Source: Haplosporangium gracile (lineage: Eukaryota > Mortierellomycota > Mortierellomycetes > Mortierellales > Mortierellaceae). From it: a stretch of 22,113 bases of DNA. A program made the translations under genes and the position numbers. A model generated the notes under the pieces. The model worked only from the letters and a program-made list of their open reading frames with translations, did no database searches and was not told the DNA's origin. The DNA lies in assembly GCA_015499985.1 (NCBI GenBank), contig JAAAUF010000163.1:1-22113 (forward strand), given 5' to 3'. Below are positions 12,001 through 20,635 of the stretch, one piece after another. The first letter of the stretch is position 1. The number at the start of each line of letters is the position of its first letter.

Positions 12001-12124
12001 TTTTATTCCTCTTCTTCTTCTCCTTCTCGTCCTCATTGTCATCATTAGCATTATCGATCAAGCATTGCATTGAGCATTGAGGGTACTTACTACATCCACA
12101 TTCACTGCCTCGGTATACAGTACA
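9005..12124. other. Pyrimidine-biased non-coding stretch, no gene seen
   Basis: About 3.1 kb with no gene I can support. The open frame at 9056-9751 (231 codons) has an even mixture of low-complexity Phe/Ser/Pro and unrelated segments, with no domain. An acceptor-like T-rich sequence ending in CAG lies at about 9420-9431. The sequence at 11,203-11,212 resembles the U6 ACAGAGA box but extends no further. The + strand is biased toward C and T except at 10,620-10,790 and 11,210-11,280. Confidence 0.6.
10900..10948. repeat. GGCTGACTGGTT / CTGA nested tandem repeat
   Basis: The 12-mer GGCTGACTGGTT occurs twice in tandem (10,900-10,911 and 10,912-10,923). A third copy then collapses into CTGA tetramers that drift into ATGA. 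On the minus strand it reads as Ser-Gln-Pro-Val repeats, which I take as an artefact. Confidence 0.92.
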
Positions 12125-12147
12125 TTTTTTTTTTTTTTTTTTTTTTT
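12125..12147. repeat. Poly(T) run, T23
   Basis: Twenty-three consecutive T on the + strand, within pyrimidine-biased non-coding DNA. Confidence 0.95.
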
Positions 12148-15029
12148 GGCTTACACACCACCCTGTTTCTGTGTCACCACACCATCCTTCCTTCTTCCTA
12201 GCCCTTCCTCTCTTCATTTTTTTTCTTTCCTTTTTTTTTCTCTTTGCTCTCGGTCCACCTTTCAACAGCAAGTCCGTCCGCCTAGACTTGTGTTCTTTCT
12301 CTCCCTTTCTTCTTGCTTAGTTGTTTGTGTTTGTTTGTTTTTGTTTGATTGTTTGTAGGCATGCTGTTCATTCAAGCAACATTTTGTTTGTCAAGCATGT
12401 ACAATTGTTATGATCCAACCAACCACTCACCCATTAATCACACATACGCACACAAACAACAATACACTAACTGACGCTTTATCCTCCATTCTCTTTCCCT
12501 CCTCTTTTTCCCGGTCTGTCGTCTCCCTCCATCTCGCGAATAGTTTAACACGCAGTCTTCACTTGCAGATCTCTTTATTTTTCTTTCCTCTACTTCGTTC
12601 TTTCTTTTCCCCCTTCTGGACCTCTTTTTTTCTCGTCCTCTCCCCTTCGCCCTTTCATCGGGATACAAGCAACAACAAACTGCAAACAGCCCAGCATCAT
12701 CTCATCATCATCAAGAACCTATCCCTTTCTCTCAGGTACAATTTCAATTAGAACACTACACATCAATATTATTGTCCACTTTCATCCAGATCCATCCACA
12801 CTCGCCCTTCCACATTTTCCATCCTCCACGCTGTAGTTCACTCCCGCCCTTTTTTGCTCTATTGTTTATTGCCGTTGTACTCTGATTCGCAAAGTACCTC
12901 ACTTTCCAACTTGTCTCTTTCCTTATTCCCTTCTTGCACTCCTATTCCAATGCTGTCATCTCTCGCAACTCGCGCCATCCACCCCTTCTGTCGCTCGCTC
13001 TCCTCAATCTATACATGTAACGGCGTCAACAAAAGCATCAATGTCCACAGTGTCAACAAACGCAAAACATTCGAAGGAAAGAAAGATAAAAAAAAAAGAA
13101 CAATAGGCTTGCTTACAGGCATGATCCAGTATGCAGGTGCAGATGCCCTACCAAGTCATGGCGGAACACTCATGCTCTCAGTGTCAACTGATAGAAAAAG
13201 CGACTCGTACCCCTTCGTTGCTTCGTCGCCTCATCCTCTCATCTTCTCTCCTTCTCCCCTGACCATTCGTATTTGACTATTGAGCTGCAAATATTACTAC
13301 CTTTCCTTGATGGAAAAGCCTTGCTTTTCCACCTGTTGAGCATTTCTCCGTTCTTCTGGAGACGATTGTCCTCAATCCGAGGCAATTATCCAATCATCCC
13401 TTTATTCCATTCTACCATTTCCTTTCTGTTTGCTATTCTCCTACTTATTCACATCCTCTTTGGGGTCGTCTTCTTGGCCTACCCCCACCCACTTACTCAT
13501 TCAAACAATCATTCTATTTATTCGTGCACTCTTTAGCAGTATCTTGTCTCCTTCCTTCATTTGACCCTTTGTTTTTCCCTTCAAAAACTATCTCGATCGG
13601 CTAAACACTTCAAAGGGTAAGTGAAGCATGCTCTATTATGTCTTTGTCCCACTTCCGGTCCGCATTCATTCCTTCTCACTCTTTCCTCCTACACCCACAA
13701 ACACACTCGCCATCCACCGTCATGTTCACACATACTCCTCCTCACCCCTCAATTGACAGTGTCCCTCGTTTGCATACTATCACGTCCCTTTTTCCTTTCT
13801 TTCTCTGTTCTCTTATCCCTTTATTCTTTCTTCTTCCTTTTCGATCGTTCCTTTCACCAAATCTGCGAGTAAACGTCTCTTGATTATTTCGGGTTGTTTC
13901 TATTTGATTATGTGGTGCATATGGTGGTTGGTCGTGTTTGTTCATCATGCACGCCTCTCTTCCCGCTCATCCTTAAGGCAACAAGCAACAAGGGAAGAAA
14001 GAGACAAAAAAAGAACAATAAGCAGGTGTGAGAGATACCTAAGATCTGGACCCCTCAGGCCACGGTCCATAACTTTGTACTTCGGCAATTCGTCTTCCCC
14101 CACAATCAACAAACATTACCCTGAATTTTTCTTCAGCCAGCTCAACAACATCCCCTCAACGCCTATGCTCTCAAAGATTTTTCCGCACTTGGTTTTCTGT
14201 TTGCGGAACCATTCTTGTGTTGACTCCACTCTACTCCTTCACGCGCATTTACACCTCCACGGACTCAATTGCCATGGATTCAGGTCCTGGCAGGTTTTGA
14301 GCGCGTACTTTTGTTATTGACATGATCCGTTAGTGGTTCTGGTTAGCCTTAATCTTCTCTCGTTCTCTCCCTCCCAGCTCTTTCATGCAGTCTTGCATCC
14401 TTTCTCAACGTCGCACAATCAAACTCAGTTGTGAAGGCAGAAAAAATAACTTTGCGCCTTTCTATGCCTCCCATACAATCAATCACCCTCACATCCCGCA
14501 ATCGTCCCAGCGCGATCGTAAAAAAATGGACACGATGCTGGTCGTGCCCCATCCTCACCTTTTTTTTTTTGTTTGAGAGCACGCATTGTTCGATGCCCTT
14601 CTTCTCCTCTTCCTCCCTTTGTTTTGTTGCGGTCTAAATCTACTGAAGCCTTTGGTTTTTTTCTTCGGCTATTTCATGCAGCCCACCACCGTTGGTTGTT
14701 TTTTTGCTGCCAGAATTTTTGTCATCTTTTCATCTTTTGGGTTTTGGTCCCCTTGTTGCGAGAGACTTGCCCCGATTTGGCGTTGCGCCTCAACCCACTG
14801 ACGACAACGTTCTTAAAAGTCAGAAACTGAACACACACAACTCAGGGGGTAGGTTGGAGTTCCGTCTGAATAACCCAAAGCCTAACCATACAATCACTCT
14901 TCCTCTCTCCCTCTTTCTCGCATTTCTTTCCTTACCTTACCTTTAATCTCGTTGATCGTGCATATTTAGTCCCGCGCAGTAATTTTAACACCATTCAGTT
15001 AGGTAGGATTGATACTCTTTGTAGAAAGG
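12148..15029. other. Pyrimidine-biased non-coding stretch upstream of the HSF-type gene
   Basis: About 2.9 kb without a supportable gene. Several open frames exist on the + strand (for example 12,854-13,276 and 13,880-14,320), but none shows a domain, and their composition follows the C/T bias. A perfect GTAAGT donor-like sequence lies at 13,617, and many T-rich CAG/TAG acceptor-like sites occur. This is compatible with a long, spliced 5' leader for the gene starting at 15,230, or simply with promoter DNA. Confidence 0.55.
13617..13622 (+). other. Candidate 5' splice donor GTAAGT in the upstream leader
   Basis: The sequence AAAGG|GTAAGT has the full consensus GTAAGT seen at the first coding intron of the HSF-type gene. 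If used with the acceptor at 15,194 it would define a 1.6-kb leader intron. This is inference from motif only. Confidence 0.25.
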
Positions 15030-15080
15030 ATGGCGGATCAAACTAATGTGGCATCAAATTTGTTTGTATCTGTCCAATGA
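15030..15080 (+). other. Possible upstream ORF (16 codons) before the HSF-type gene
   Basis: A short frame opens with ATG in a favourable context (A at -3, G at +4) and stops at TGA after 16 codons, 150 bp before the proposed main start. It could dampen translation if present in the mRNA. It may be intronic if the leader intron ending at 15,194 begins upstream of it, in which case it has no role. Confidence 0.25.
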
Positions 15081-15170
15081 CTTGTTTTTTCACGTTTTTA
15101 TTTTCTTTTGATCGTAATTTTTCATATATTTTTTTTAACGATTGTTTCTTCCTATTTTCTTTTTGTCTCT

Positions 15171-15194
15171 CTAATTTACATCCATCATCTACAG
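15171..15194 (+). other. Probable 5'-UTR intron branch site and acceptor
   Basis: A T-rich stretch (15,100-15,170) is followed by CTAAT and then an ACAG acceptor ending at 15,194, 35 nt before the proposed start codon. This layout matches the 3' ends of the coding introns in the same gene. It implies that the hydrophobic Phe-rich in-frame extension upstream (from an ATG at 15,077) is intronic or untranslated. Confidence 0.5.
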
Positions 15195-15229
15195 TCAGCC
15201 AAATACAAGGACTCCATTTTGGACTTGCT

Positions 15230-18200
15230 ATGGATAGTAGCTCAAGCAACAAAGGCGACAGCAACTTCGCAGATACCTATTCATCCTCAACATCAGTGGC
15301 AGCCGCCGCTCCAGAACCTTCCACCCTGGCCGTCAAACTATCCGAAGACTTTGAGGGTCAGGTCCAACAAGGCCACGACCAGGGCCCTGGAGGTGAAAGC
15401 AAGAGCCATCCTCAGGATCACCGCCTCTCTTTGAAGGAACCCGACCAAGATTCTCACACCAACTCTCAAGCCTTGCGGCGGAGTCGGTCAGGTCGTCTTC
15501 TTCGATCGACTGTTCAATACGATGAGCGTGATATCCGAAGCAGTTCTCCTGACAACACTCCAGGTCCCCAAGATAACTATGGAGAGACATCCAGGTCCTC
15601 CTTTGCCAACCAAGGCGCTCGTTTAATGGGCAGGAGTCACCAGGATCGTTCAGGACAGAGTGAGCACGATCTTTCCGGTCGACGCAATTCTTCCGCATCA
15701 CCTCAGGATGACCGCTCCCCACAACGTCAGGCTGGAGGAAGTGACAGTGAAGGTAGAAACCGCAACGAGTCACATCAGTACAGGGACGAGAATATGAATG
15801 AGATGATGAGCGAAGAGGAGCAGGACGAAGATGGATCTGGCGAGGACGCTGAGGATGGAAACAACGAGGAGGGGTCAGAGTCCATGGACACCAACTCTTC
15901 CAAAAATGACGATGGCTCTGATAATCTCGTTGTCTCTATGTATGGATCCCCCAGTTTGGTCAAAGTCAGGAGTATGTTTATCGACAAACTTTACAAGTAA
16001 GTTAATTACTCGTTTCGTCGGCTATGCTCGAACGAAGTGGTGCTTTTTTCTTTACTGGTTTTTGTTTTTGTCTTGTTATCTAACAGATGGTTTGGATGGT
16101 TGCTTCTTTTTTTGTTTGTTCATTACTTTAGGATGGTTGAGGACCCGTCCATACAGCACCTTATCTCGTGGGCCAAGGAGGGCGATATGTTTTATGTCTT
16201 CAACTGCATTGAACTGTCCAACTCTATCCTCCCAAAGTTCTTCAAGCATAACAACTGGCAAAGTTTTGTCCGCCAGCTGAATAGTGAGTGATATGTCAAG
16301 ATGCATAAGCTCTAACGGATTTTTACTTTTAATGGGTTGTGAACTAACGAAAACACAACTGCAACCTCTTGTCTCTGCCTCAATTAGTGTACGGTTTCCA
16401 CAAGAGTAAGAACGCTTCTTTCTTTGTTCGAATAGATCTCTATGGATGGTTCTCTGATCACATTGTCTTCTTCCTTGTTACTAACCGCCATACTTTCGGT
16501 GACTTTTTCTTTGTTTCTTCTATGTCTTCAGTCTATCGTTACGACAGAGGTACATGCAGTTCATTTGTTCAGGCCAATCAATACTCATTCTATGGGTACA
16601 TTTTTTTTTCAAGGAGGCAGGACTGAAACGCAATACTAACAAGTCCAATGTCCGTTTTTATTATTTGCTCATCTAATAGAGGAATCCACAATGAACAGGA
16701 GAAACCCGGAGAGCCAACGTTGGCAGTTCTATCATCCTGATTTTCAACGGGATCGTCCCCACCTTCGAAGTAACATCAAACGCAAGTCGGCTCGCTCTAT
16801 CAATATCGCGCCTACGTTCTCCCGAGTGATGTTTGATGAGAAGGGACCTTACATCCAGCAGGACTACCAGACTCGACCCTTCAATGGTTTGGGCGGCCAT
16901 AATCGCTCCCAGAGCTCAAATCACCCCCAGGATCCCAGTCGCCACGGTCATCATATGCATGGCGGACCTCAGGGTCCTGGACACTTTCCATACCCTGGAC
17001 CCATGGGCCACCCACACCGTCAGCCACACCCTGACCAGAGACCACCTGGACCCAGACATATGGGGGACTTCAGACAAGGCCCACCTGGTCATCCGGGTGA
17101 AGCAATGCAGCCTCGCGACGATAAAGATCACCCGGTAATGCATCGTTTCGCTGTATTTTAGTTATGACAATAGTACTCCCGAGTTCGTTCAAAGAAAATG
17201 AGCATCTCCAACTGACCCTCCTTTTTCTAAATGACACGCATTTGCCACCCAATAGGGAATGAAGCATATGCCTCCTCACCCACAGCACGCAAGACGGGAC
17301 CCAGGACACTCACCACACCACCAGCACTATTCTGGCCCCCCTCACCAACAGCATCCTTACGCCAATCCTCATCAACGACAGCACTCTTATGCTGGCCCTG
17401 GTTCCCAGGGTCCTTACTCACCTGACCACCCTTACGGACTCAAGTCTCAAGGGCCGCCTCATGGATACAACCCTGTCCATGGACCCGGCCATGGACACCA
17501 TCACCCAGGCCAAGGTCCATCACCTCATCCTGTCGGAGCTCATGGAAGACCAGAGAACCAGGGACACGGTCATAGTCCGAACCGAGAAGGAGGATTTCCT
17601 GAGCACGGTCATGACCCCAAGCAAGGATCTTTGATGAGCGGAGGCCACTTCCGCAGCCAGAGTGCTCCAGGACTCGACCCTCGACGAGCAGAGGTTTCGC
17701 GCCAACCTCATCCATTCAGCCAACACGAACAGTCTCGTTCACCGTCTCAGTCACAGCCACATGGACCCAGGGAATCATTTGGCTCGCACTCACATCCTTC
17801 TCACCGACACCAAGGATCTTTGGACGGGAACGCACAAAAGCTGCCACCGCCTCCAGCAGGTTTTGAGGGAGGTCACCCAGCGGGTGAGGAGAGTGCGCCT
17901 ATGCATCGTGGATCTCAGACAAAGCACCCACTCTCGCCCATGGAGCATGCTCAAGGTCACCCAAGTGGTGGTCCTGAGCATTACTCACCATCCCACGTTC
18001 ATCACCCACACGCAGAACAGCACCGGCGTAACCAGTCGTTTGCTGCGGGTTTAGGTGCACCTGTTGGAGGACCTTTGGAAAAGGAGGATCCCAACCGTCG
18101 GCTTTCACCATCACAGTCAGGTGCTACCACCCGACCCACCCTGCCAATCCCTTCGCCTTCTGCATCCCAGAAGCAGTTGGTGTCTCTGGATCATACTCAT

Positions 18201-18999
18201 GGCGGTGACTCGCTTCCTGGAGCCCATGGAATTGACCCTACCCTTCCCCCCAACCCTCAAGATCTTGTCCCACGGACTGTGAAGCAGCTGGAGAGTCGGT
18301 TGTTCTATGTCGAGGACGCGTACCTGTCTTTGAGGCAGTTTGCGCAGGAGCTTCAGAATGTTCAGATCTCGCAGGAGCATACCATCGCTTGGATGCGTGA
18401 CCGCATTGAGCAGTTGTCTGAAGTCAGCACTCCCAGAGGTAAGAGCCCTTCTATATGTTCTTTCGTTCTGGTTATGTTGTTGTGTTAATTTATGTTAGAG
18501 TACTCGATATTAACGCTCGCATTTGTTTTTAAACCTAGTAGACTCGATCACATCGCCATCAATTATGCACGGAGGCATTGTGCCCTCCAAGAGAAAGGCA
18601 GAATACAGTCCAGGAGATGCACGTGAATGGGGTCGACGTGGGCCAGAGCACCAGCCACAAGGCAGCGGATACCAGCGCCAGGGACCTCCCGGATCTGGAC
18701 CTGTCCCACCTCCCTCTTCAAGCGGACCTGCTGGATTCCATCCTGCTCCTTTTAACCCTTCACAGCCCCCACAGCAGTCCTCACCGCATCCTCCTCACCA
18801 TGCTTCTCCTGTCTCCCACCCTCAGCATCCTCAGCACCCTCATCCTCAGCAACTCCCACAGCAGCAGTCTCTGGCCTTACCTCAACCATCACAGTTGCAG
18901 CACCAACGACTCCAGCAACAGCAGCAACAGCAACAACAGCACCAACAACGGCACTCTTCGCCTTCGATGAACGACCACATTCCACAATATTCTTCATAA
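15230..18999 (+). CDS. HSF-family (heat shock factor-type) transcription factor, seven exons
   Basis: Predicted nuclear DNA-binding regulator of ~1017 residues. Coding exons are 15230-15996, 16132-16283, 16388-16405, 16532-16549, 16680-17134, 17256-18438 and 18539-18999; their summed length is divisible by three. Residues about 193-232 are acidic. Residues about 249-354 form an HSF DNA-binding domain, including KLYKMVEDP, ILPKFFKHNNW and SFVRQLNMYGFHKIYR, and ending in NIKRKS. Residues about 375-800 are a disordered linker rich in His, Pro and Gly. Residues about 807-859 form a Leu-rich coiled coil, presumably for oligomerisation. The tail is Pro/Gln-rich with a Q9 run and a basic PSKRK motif that could be a nuclear localisation signal. 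Introns have GT...AG ends, and several have CTAAC or TACTAAC branch sites. The start at 15,230 (G at -3 and +4) was chosen because upstream frame sequence is T-rich and intron-like. DNA targets (heat-shock elements or Sfl1/Mga1-like sites) cannot be told. Confidence 0.9.
16388..16405 (+). other. 18-nt microexon 3 of the HSF-type gene
   Basis: It encodes the MYGFHK segment that follows the recognition helix (with one base borrowed from exon 2). It is defined by a TTAG acceptor and a GTAAGA donor. Without it the domain would lack the near-invariant YGF-K motif, so it must be included for a normal DNA-binding domain. Its length is a multiple of three with phase 1 at both ends. Confidence 0.85.
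16406..16531 (+). other. Intron 3 with TACTAAC branch site
   Basis: A 126-nt intron from GTAAGA to CTTCAG. A perfect TACTAAC lies at 16,479-16,485, 46 nt before the acceptor. This supports 16,532 as a real exon start rather than a continuous intron to 16,679. Confidence 0.75.
16532..16549 (+). other. 18-nt microexon 4 of the HSF-type gene
   Basis: Encodes IYRYDR, giving FHKIYRYDR in the product, which fits the HSF pattern of HK followed by Ile or Val. It is flanked by a CTTCAG acceptor and a GTACAT donor. Each flanking intron has its own TACTAAC branch site. It is phase 1 at both ends, so skipping keeps frame and would join FHK to KESTMNRR. Inclusion is inferred from domain conservation, not RNA. 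Confidence 0.72.
16550..16679 (+). other. Intron 4 with TACTAAC branch site
   Basis: A 130-nt intron from GTACAT to AATAG. A perfect TACTAAC lies at 16,634-16,640, 39 nt before the acceptor. The donor is the weakest in the gene, which could make exon 4 inclusion variable. Confidence 0.7.
18439..18541 (+). other. Intron 6 with tandem TAGTAG acceptor
   Basis: Donor GTAAGA at 18,439. Two adjacent acceptors end at 18,538 and 18,541. Use of the first gives R-V-D-S; use of the second gives R-D-S. Both keep the reading frame, so one-residue isoforms are possible just after the coiled coil. Confidence 0.75.
18913..18939 (+). repeat. CAG/CAA repeat encoding Q9
   Basis: Nine glutamine codons with mixed CAG and CAA use, at residues about 990-998 of the HSF-type protein, followed by HQQRH. 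Codon mixing suggests selection on the peptide or an old repeat rather than recent slippage. Confidence 0.93.
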
Positions 19000-19408
19000 G
19001 CTCCCCCTACCCTCTTTTCCCTTTCTCTCCTGTCATCACCTCCCTCATGTCTCATTTACTACCACTCACTCCTTAGAAAGATAAAAAGAAAAAACCTAAT
19101 TACAAAAATACAACTGCATAGTCTATGCATTCCTAATTTCAATAACACACAAACGCCTCTACTCTATTCTTTGTTCGCTCTTCTCATAATGCCGAAAAGG
19201 AAATAGTAAAAAAAGGCTTTGTGTCTGTGAGTAAAGTGAGAAGAAGCTTAATTTTTTTTTTATTCCGTGCTAGTTTGGGAACAAGGCGAAGGAGGGAATC
19301 AAAAAAAGATAAAGACGCAGAAGCCATATAGACTTCTTTTTTTTTTTTTTTAATCCGAAGACCGATAAAGTTGAGACCATGCTTGGTTTGCTGAGTCGCT
19401 TTTTTGCT
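19000..19408. other. Convergent 3' intergenic region
   Basis: About 410 bp between the stop codons of two convergent genes. On the minus strand an AATAAA hexamer (+ strand TTTATT at 19,259-19,264) lies about 145 nt past the stop of the minus gene and is a good polyadenylation signal. For the + gene only loose A-rich signals are seen (around 19,078-19,110). T-rich runs occur at 19,252-19,261 and 19,336-19,351. Confidence 0.6.
19259..19264 (-). terminator. Candidate polyadenylation signal AATAAA for the minus-strand gene
   Basis: A canonical AATAAA on the minus strand, followed by an A-rich run, about 145 nt downstream of the TGA stop of the membrane-protein gene. Assignment is by motif and position only. 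Confidence 0.45.
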
Positions 19409-20635
19409 TCAGGGCTGCTCCACCATCATGATCCTTCGGAGACGTCGAAGCGTGTACAGCATCGACATGCGGAAAGCCATACCTAAAGTATCTCTGCTTG
19501 GCCACAGGACCATCAAAAAAAGAAGGTAGGCTCCCAAGCCCGTCCACAGCACTAAACGCCAAGGCCAGACGGCCACAAGGATCCAGGCCCAGCGCAACAA
19601 AGTCAACACGATTTTAATTGCGACAAAGACGTAGAGGTCCTCTGCCAGTTTGTAGGTCAGCAGGAGTAAGTAAACGGCTGCTGTTGACGAGACACTGATG
19701 AGGAGGAGGGACTTGACGGCTTCTCTGGAGTTAGCGCGGGTCGCATCATCGTAGAGGGTATGGAAGTTGGGCTGCCTCATCATCTCGTTAAAGTCGAGCC
19801 GGCCGTCGTTGAGTTTGAGGTACAGCTCAGGGTCGAGGGCGAGCTCCATGAGGTCGTCGTCATCATAGTCCATGTTGGTGGCGGTGGCGCTATCATGACT
19901 CCATATTCTTCTTCTGTCCTTTGGGGCTGCTGATGGAAGGTCTTGACTAAGGTCGTAGTTTTGGTCAGGGTCATCGTACTCTTCATAGTCGTCGTCGTTG
20001 GCTAGACGAGCGTTGCGGTGATCGGCTTGTGGCACCACATTACTGCCGTCCTTGTAAAGCAGACGAGATGGCACTAGTGAGCGGAAGATCGAAAACGGGG
20101 AGGACGACCGTCTTTCGAAGACTCTTGTTTCTTGATCCTGATGTAACATTTCGATTCCGGTGCCATTGTTGTTGTTGCTGTTGCTGGGATCACCATAGTC
20201 TTCGTCGTCGTCACCTTTGTCGTTATCATATTGCCACTGTTGTTGCTGAAAAGAACGTCGAAGAAGAACCGAGAGGATCGAGCCTCTTCTGGGGATCGCG
20301 ACGACGCCAAGTCCCGCTCCGGTTTGGTGGCGCACCAGTTGTGTCTGTTCCGGAGCTTGTGCAAGTGAGCGACGTGCCCGCCGAACCGTCCAAGAAGGTC
20401 TGGGCATTCCATAACGACGCGGGTACTGATCATATTCTGCTTCAGGGGCGAATATGGCTTCGATGTCTTGAGGAGGGTGAGTACCCGTTTGGTTTCTGTT
20501 TTTGGTGTTGAAGTTTGGTGGATGGAAGGGTGCTGAAGCCGCTTTGGTGGAGATATCGAAAAGAAGGTTTGGACTGGTGGTGGCAATGGTGGTTCTGGTC
20601 GTTGGACTTGGAGGCATTTGGCAGTCTGTCCTCAT
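19409..20635 (-). CDS. Hypothetical membrane protein with three C-terminal transmembrane helices
   Basis: A 408-codon uninterrupted frame; I do not recognise the family. Residues 1 to about 240 look disordered: Pro/Thr-rich start, basic patch near 83-90, QQQQ at about 130, an Asp-rich stretch at 138-149, poly-Asn at 152-157, and a second Asp/Glu/Tyr-rich stretch at 213-228. Residues 256-300 are acidic then more ordered (DYDDDDLMELALDPELYLKL). Three hydrophobic helices follow at about 308-327, 334-357 and 360-379, separated by very short loops. The protein ends in a basic tail (TLRRLRRIMM), which probably faces the cytosol. No signal peptide is visible. No intron is needed, and codon use agrees with the neighbouring genes. 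The ATG at 20,633-20,635 is the first in frame; a second Met lies six codons later. A role in ER, nuclear envelope or mitochondrial membrane cannot be decided from this. Confidence 0.75.
   Translation of the reverse strand: MRTDCQMPPSPTTRTTIATTSPNLLFDISTKAASAPFHPPNFNTKNRNQTGTHPPQDIEAIFAPEAEYDQYPRRYGMPRPSWTVRRARRSLAQAPEQTQLVRHQTGAGLGVVAIPRRGSILSVLLRRSFQQQQWQYDNDKGDDDEDYGDPSNSNNNNGTGIEMLHQDQETRVFERRSSSPFSIFRSLVPSRLLYKDGSNVVPQADHRNARLANDDDYEEYDDPDQNYDLSQDLPSAAPKDRRRIWSHDSATATNMDYDDDDLMELALDPELYLKLNDGRLDFNEMMRQPNFHTLYDDATRANSREAVKSLLLISVSSTAAVYLLLLTYKLAEDLYVFVAIKIVLTLLRWAWILVAVWPWRLVLWTGLGAYLLFLMVLWPSRDTLGMAFRMSMLYTLRRLRRIMMVEQP

Noticed and set aside
12950..13276. Frame beginning MLSSLATRAIHPFCRSL, resembling a mitochondrial presequence
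   Set aside because: The first ~20 residues are Ser/Arg-rich without acids, but the rest shows no domain and no convincing downstream exon, so the resemblance is probably chance.
15077..15229. Longer start for the HSF-type protein at the ATG at 15,077
   Set aside because: The added residues are Phe-rich and derive from a T-rich stretch ending in a branch site and ACAG acceptor, which looks like a leader intron. The ATG at 15,230 has good context and begins typical coding sequence.
15333..15773. 146-codon minus-strand frame opposite HSF exon 1
   Set aside because: It is antisense to well-supported coding sequence and has no domain.
20029..20511. 160-codon open frame on the + strand opposite the membrane-protein gene
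   Set aside because: It is antisense to a longer frame with coherent domain organisation; the poly-Cys run comes from the opposite-strand poly-Asn codons.
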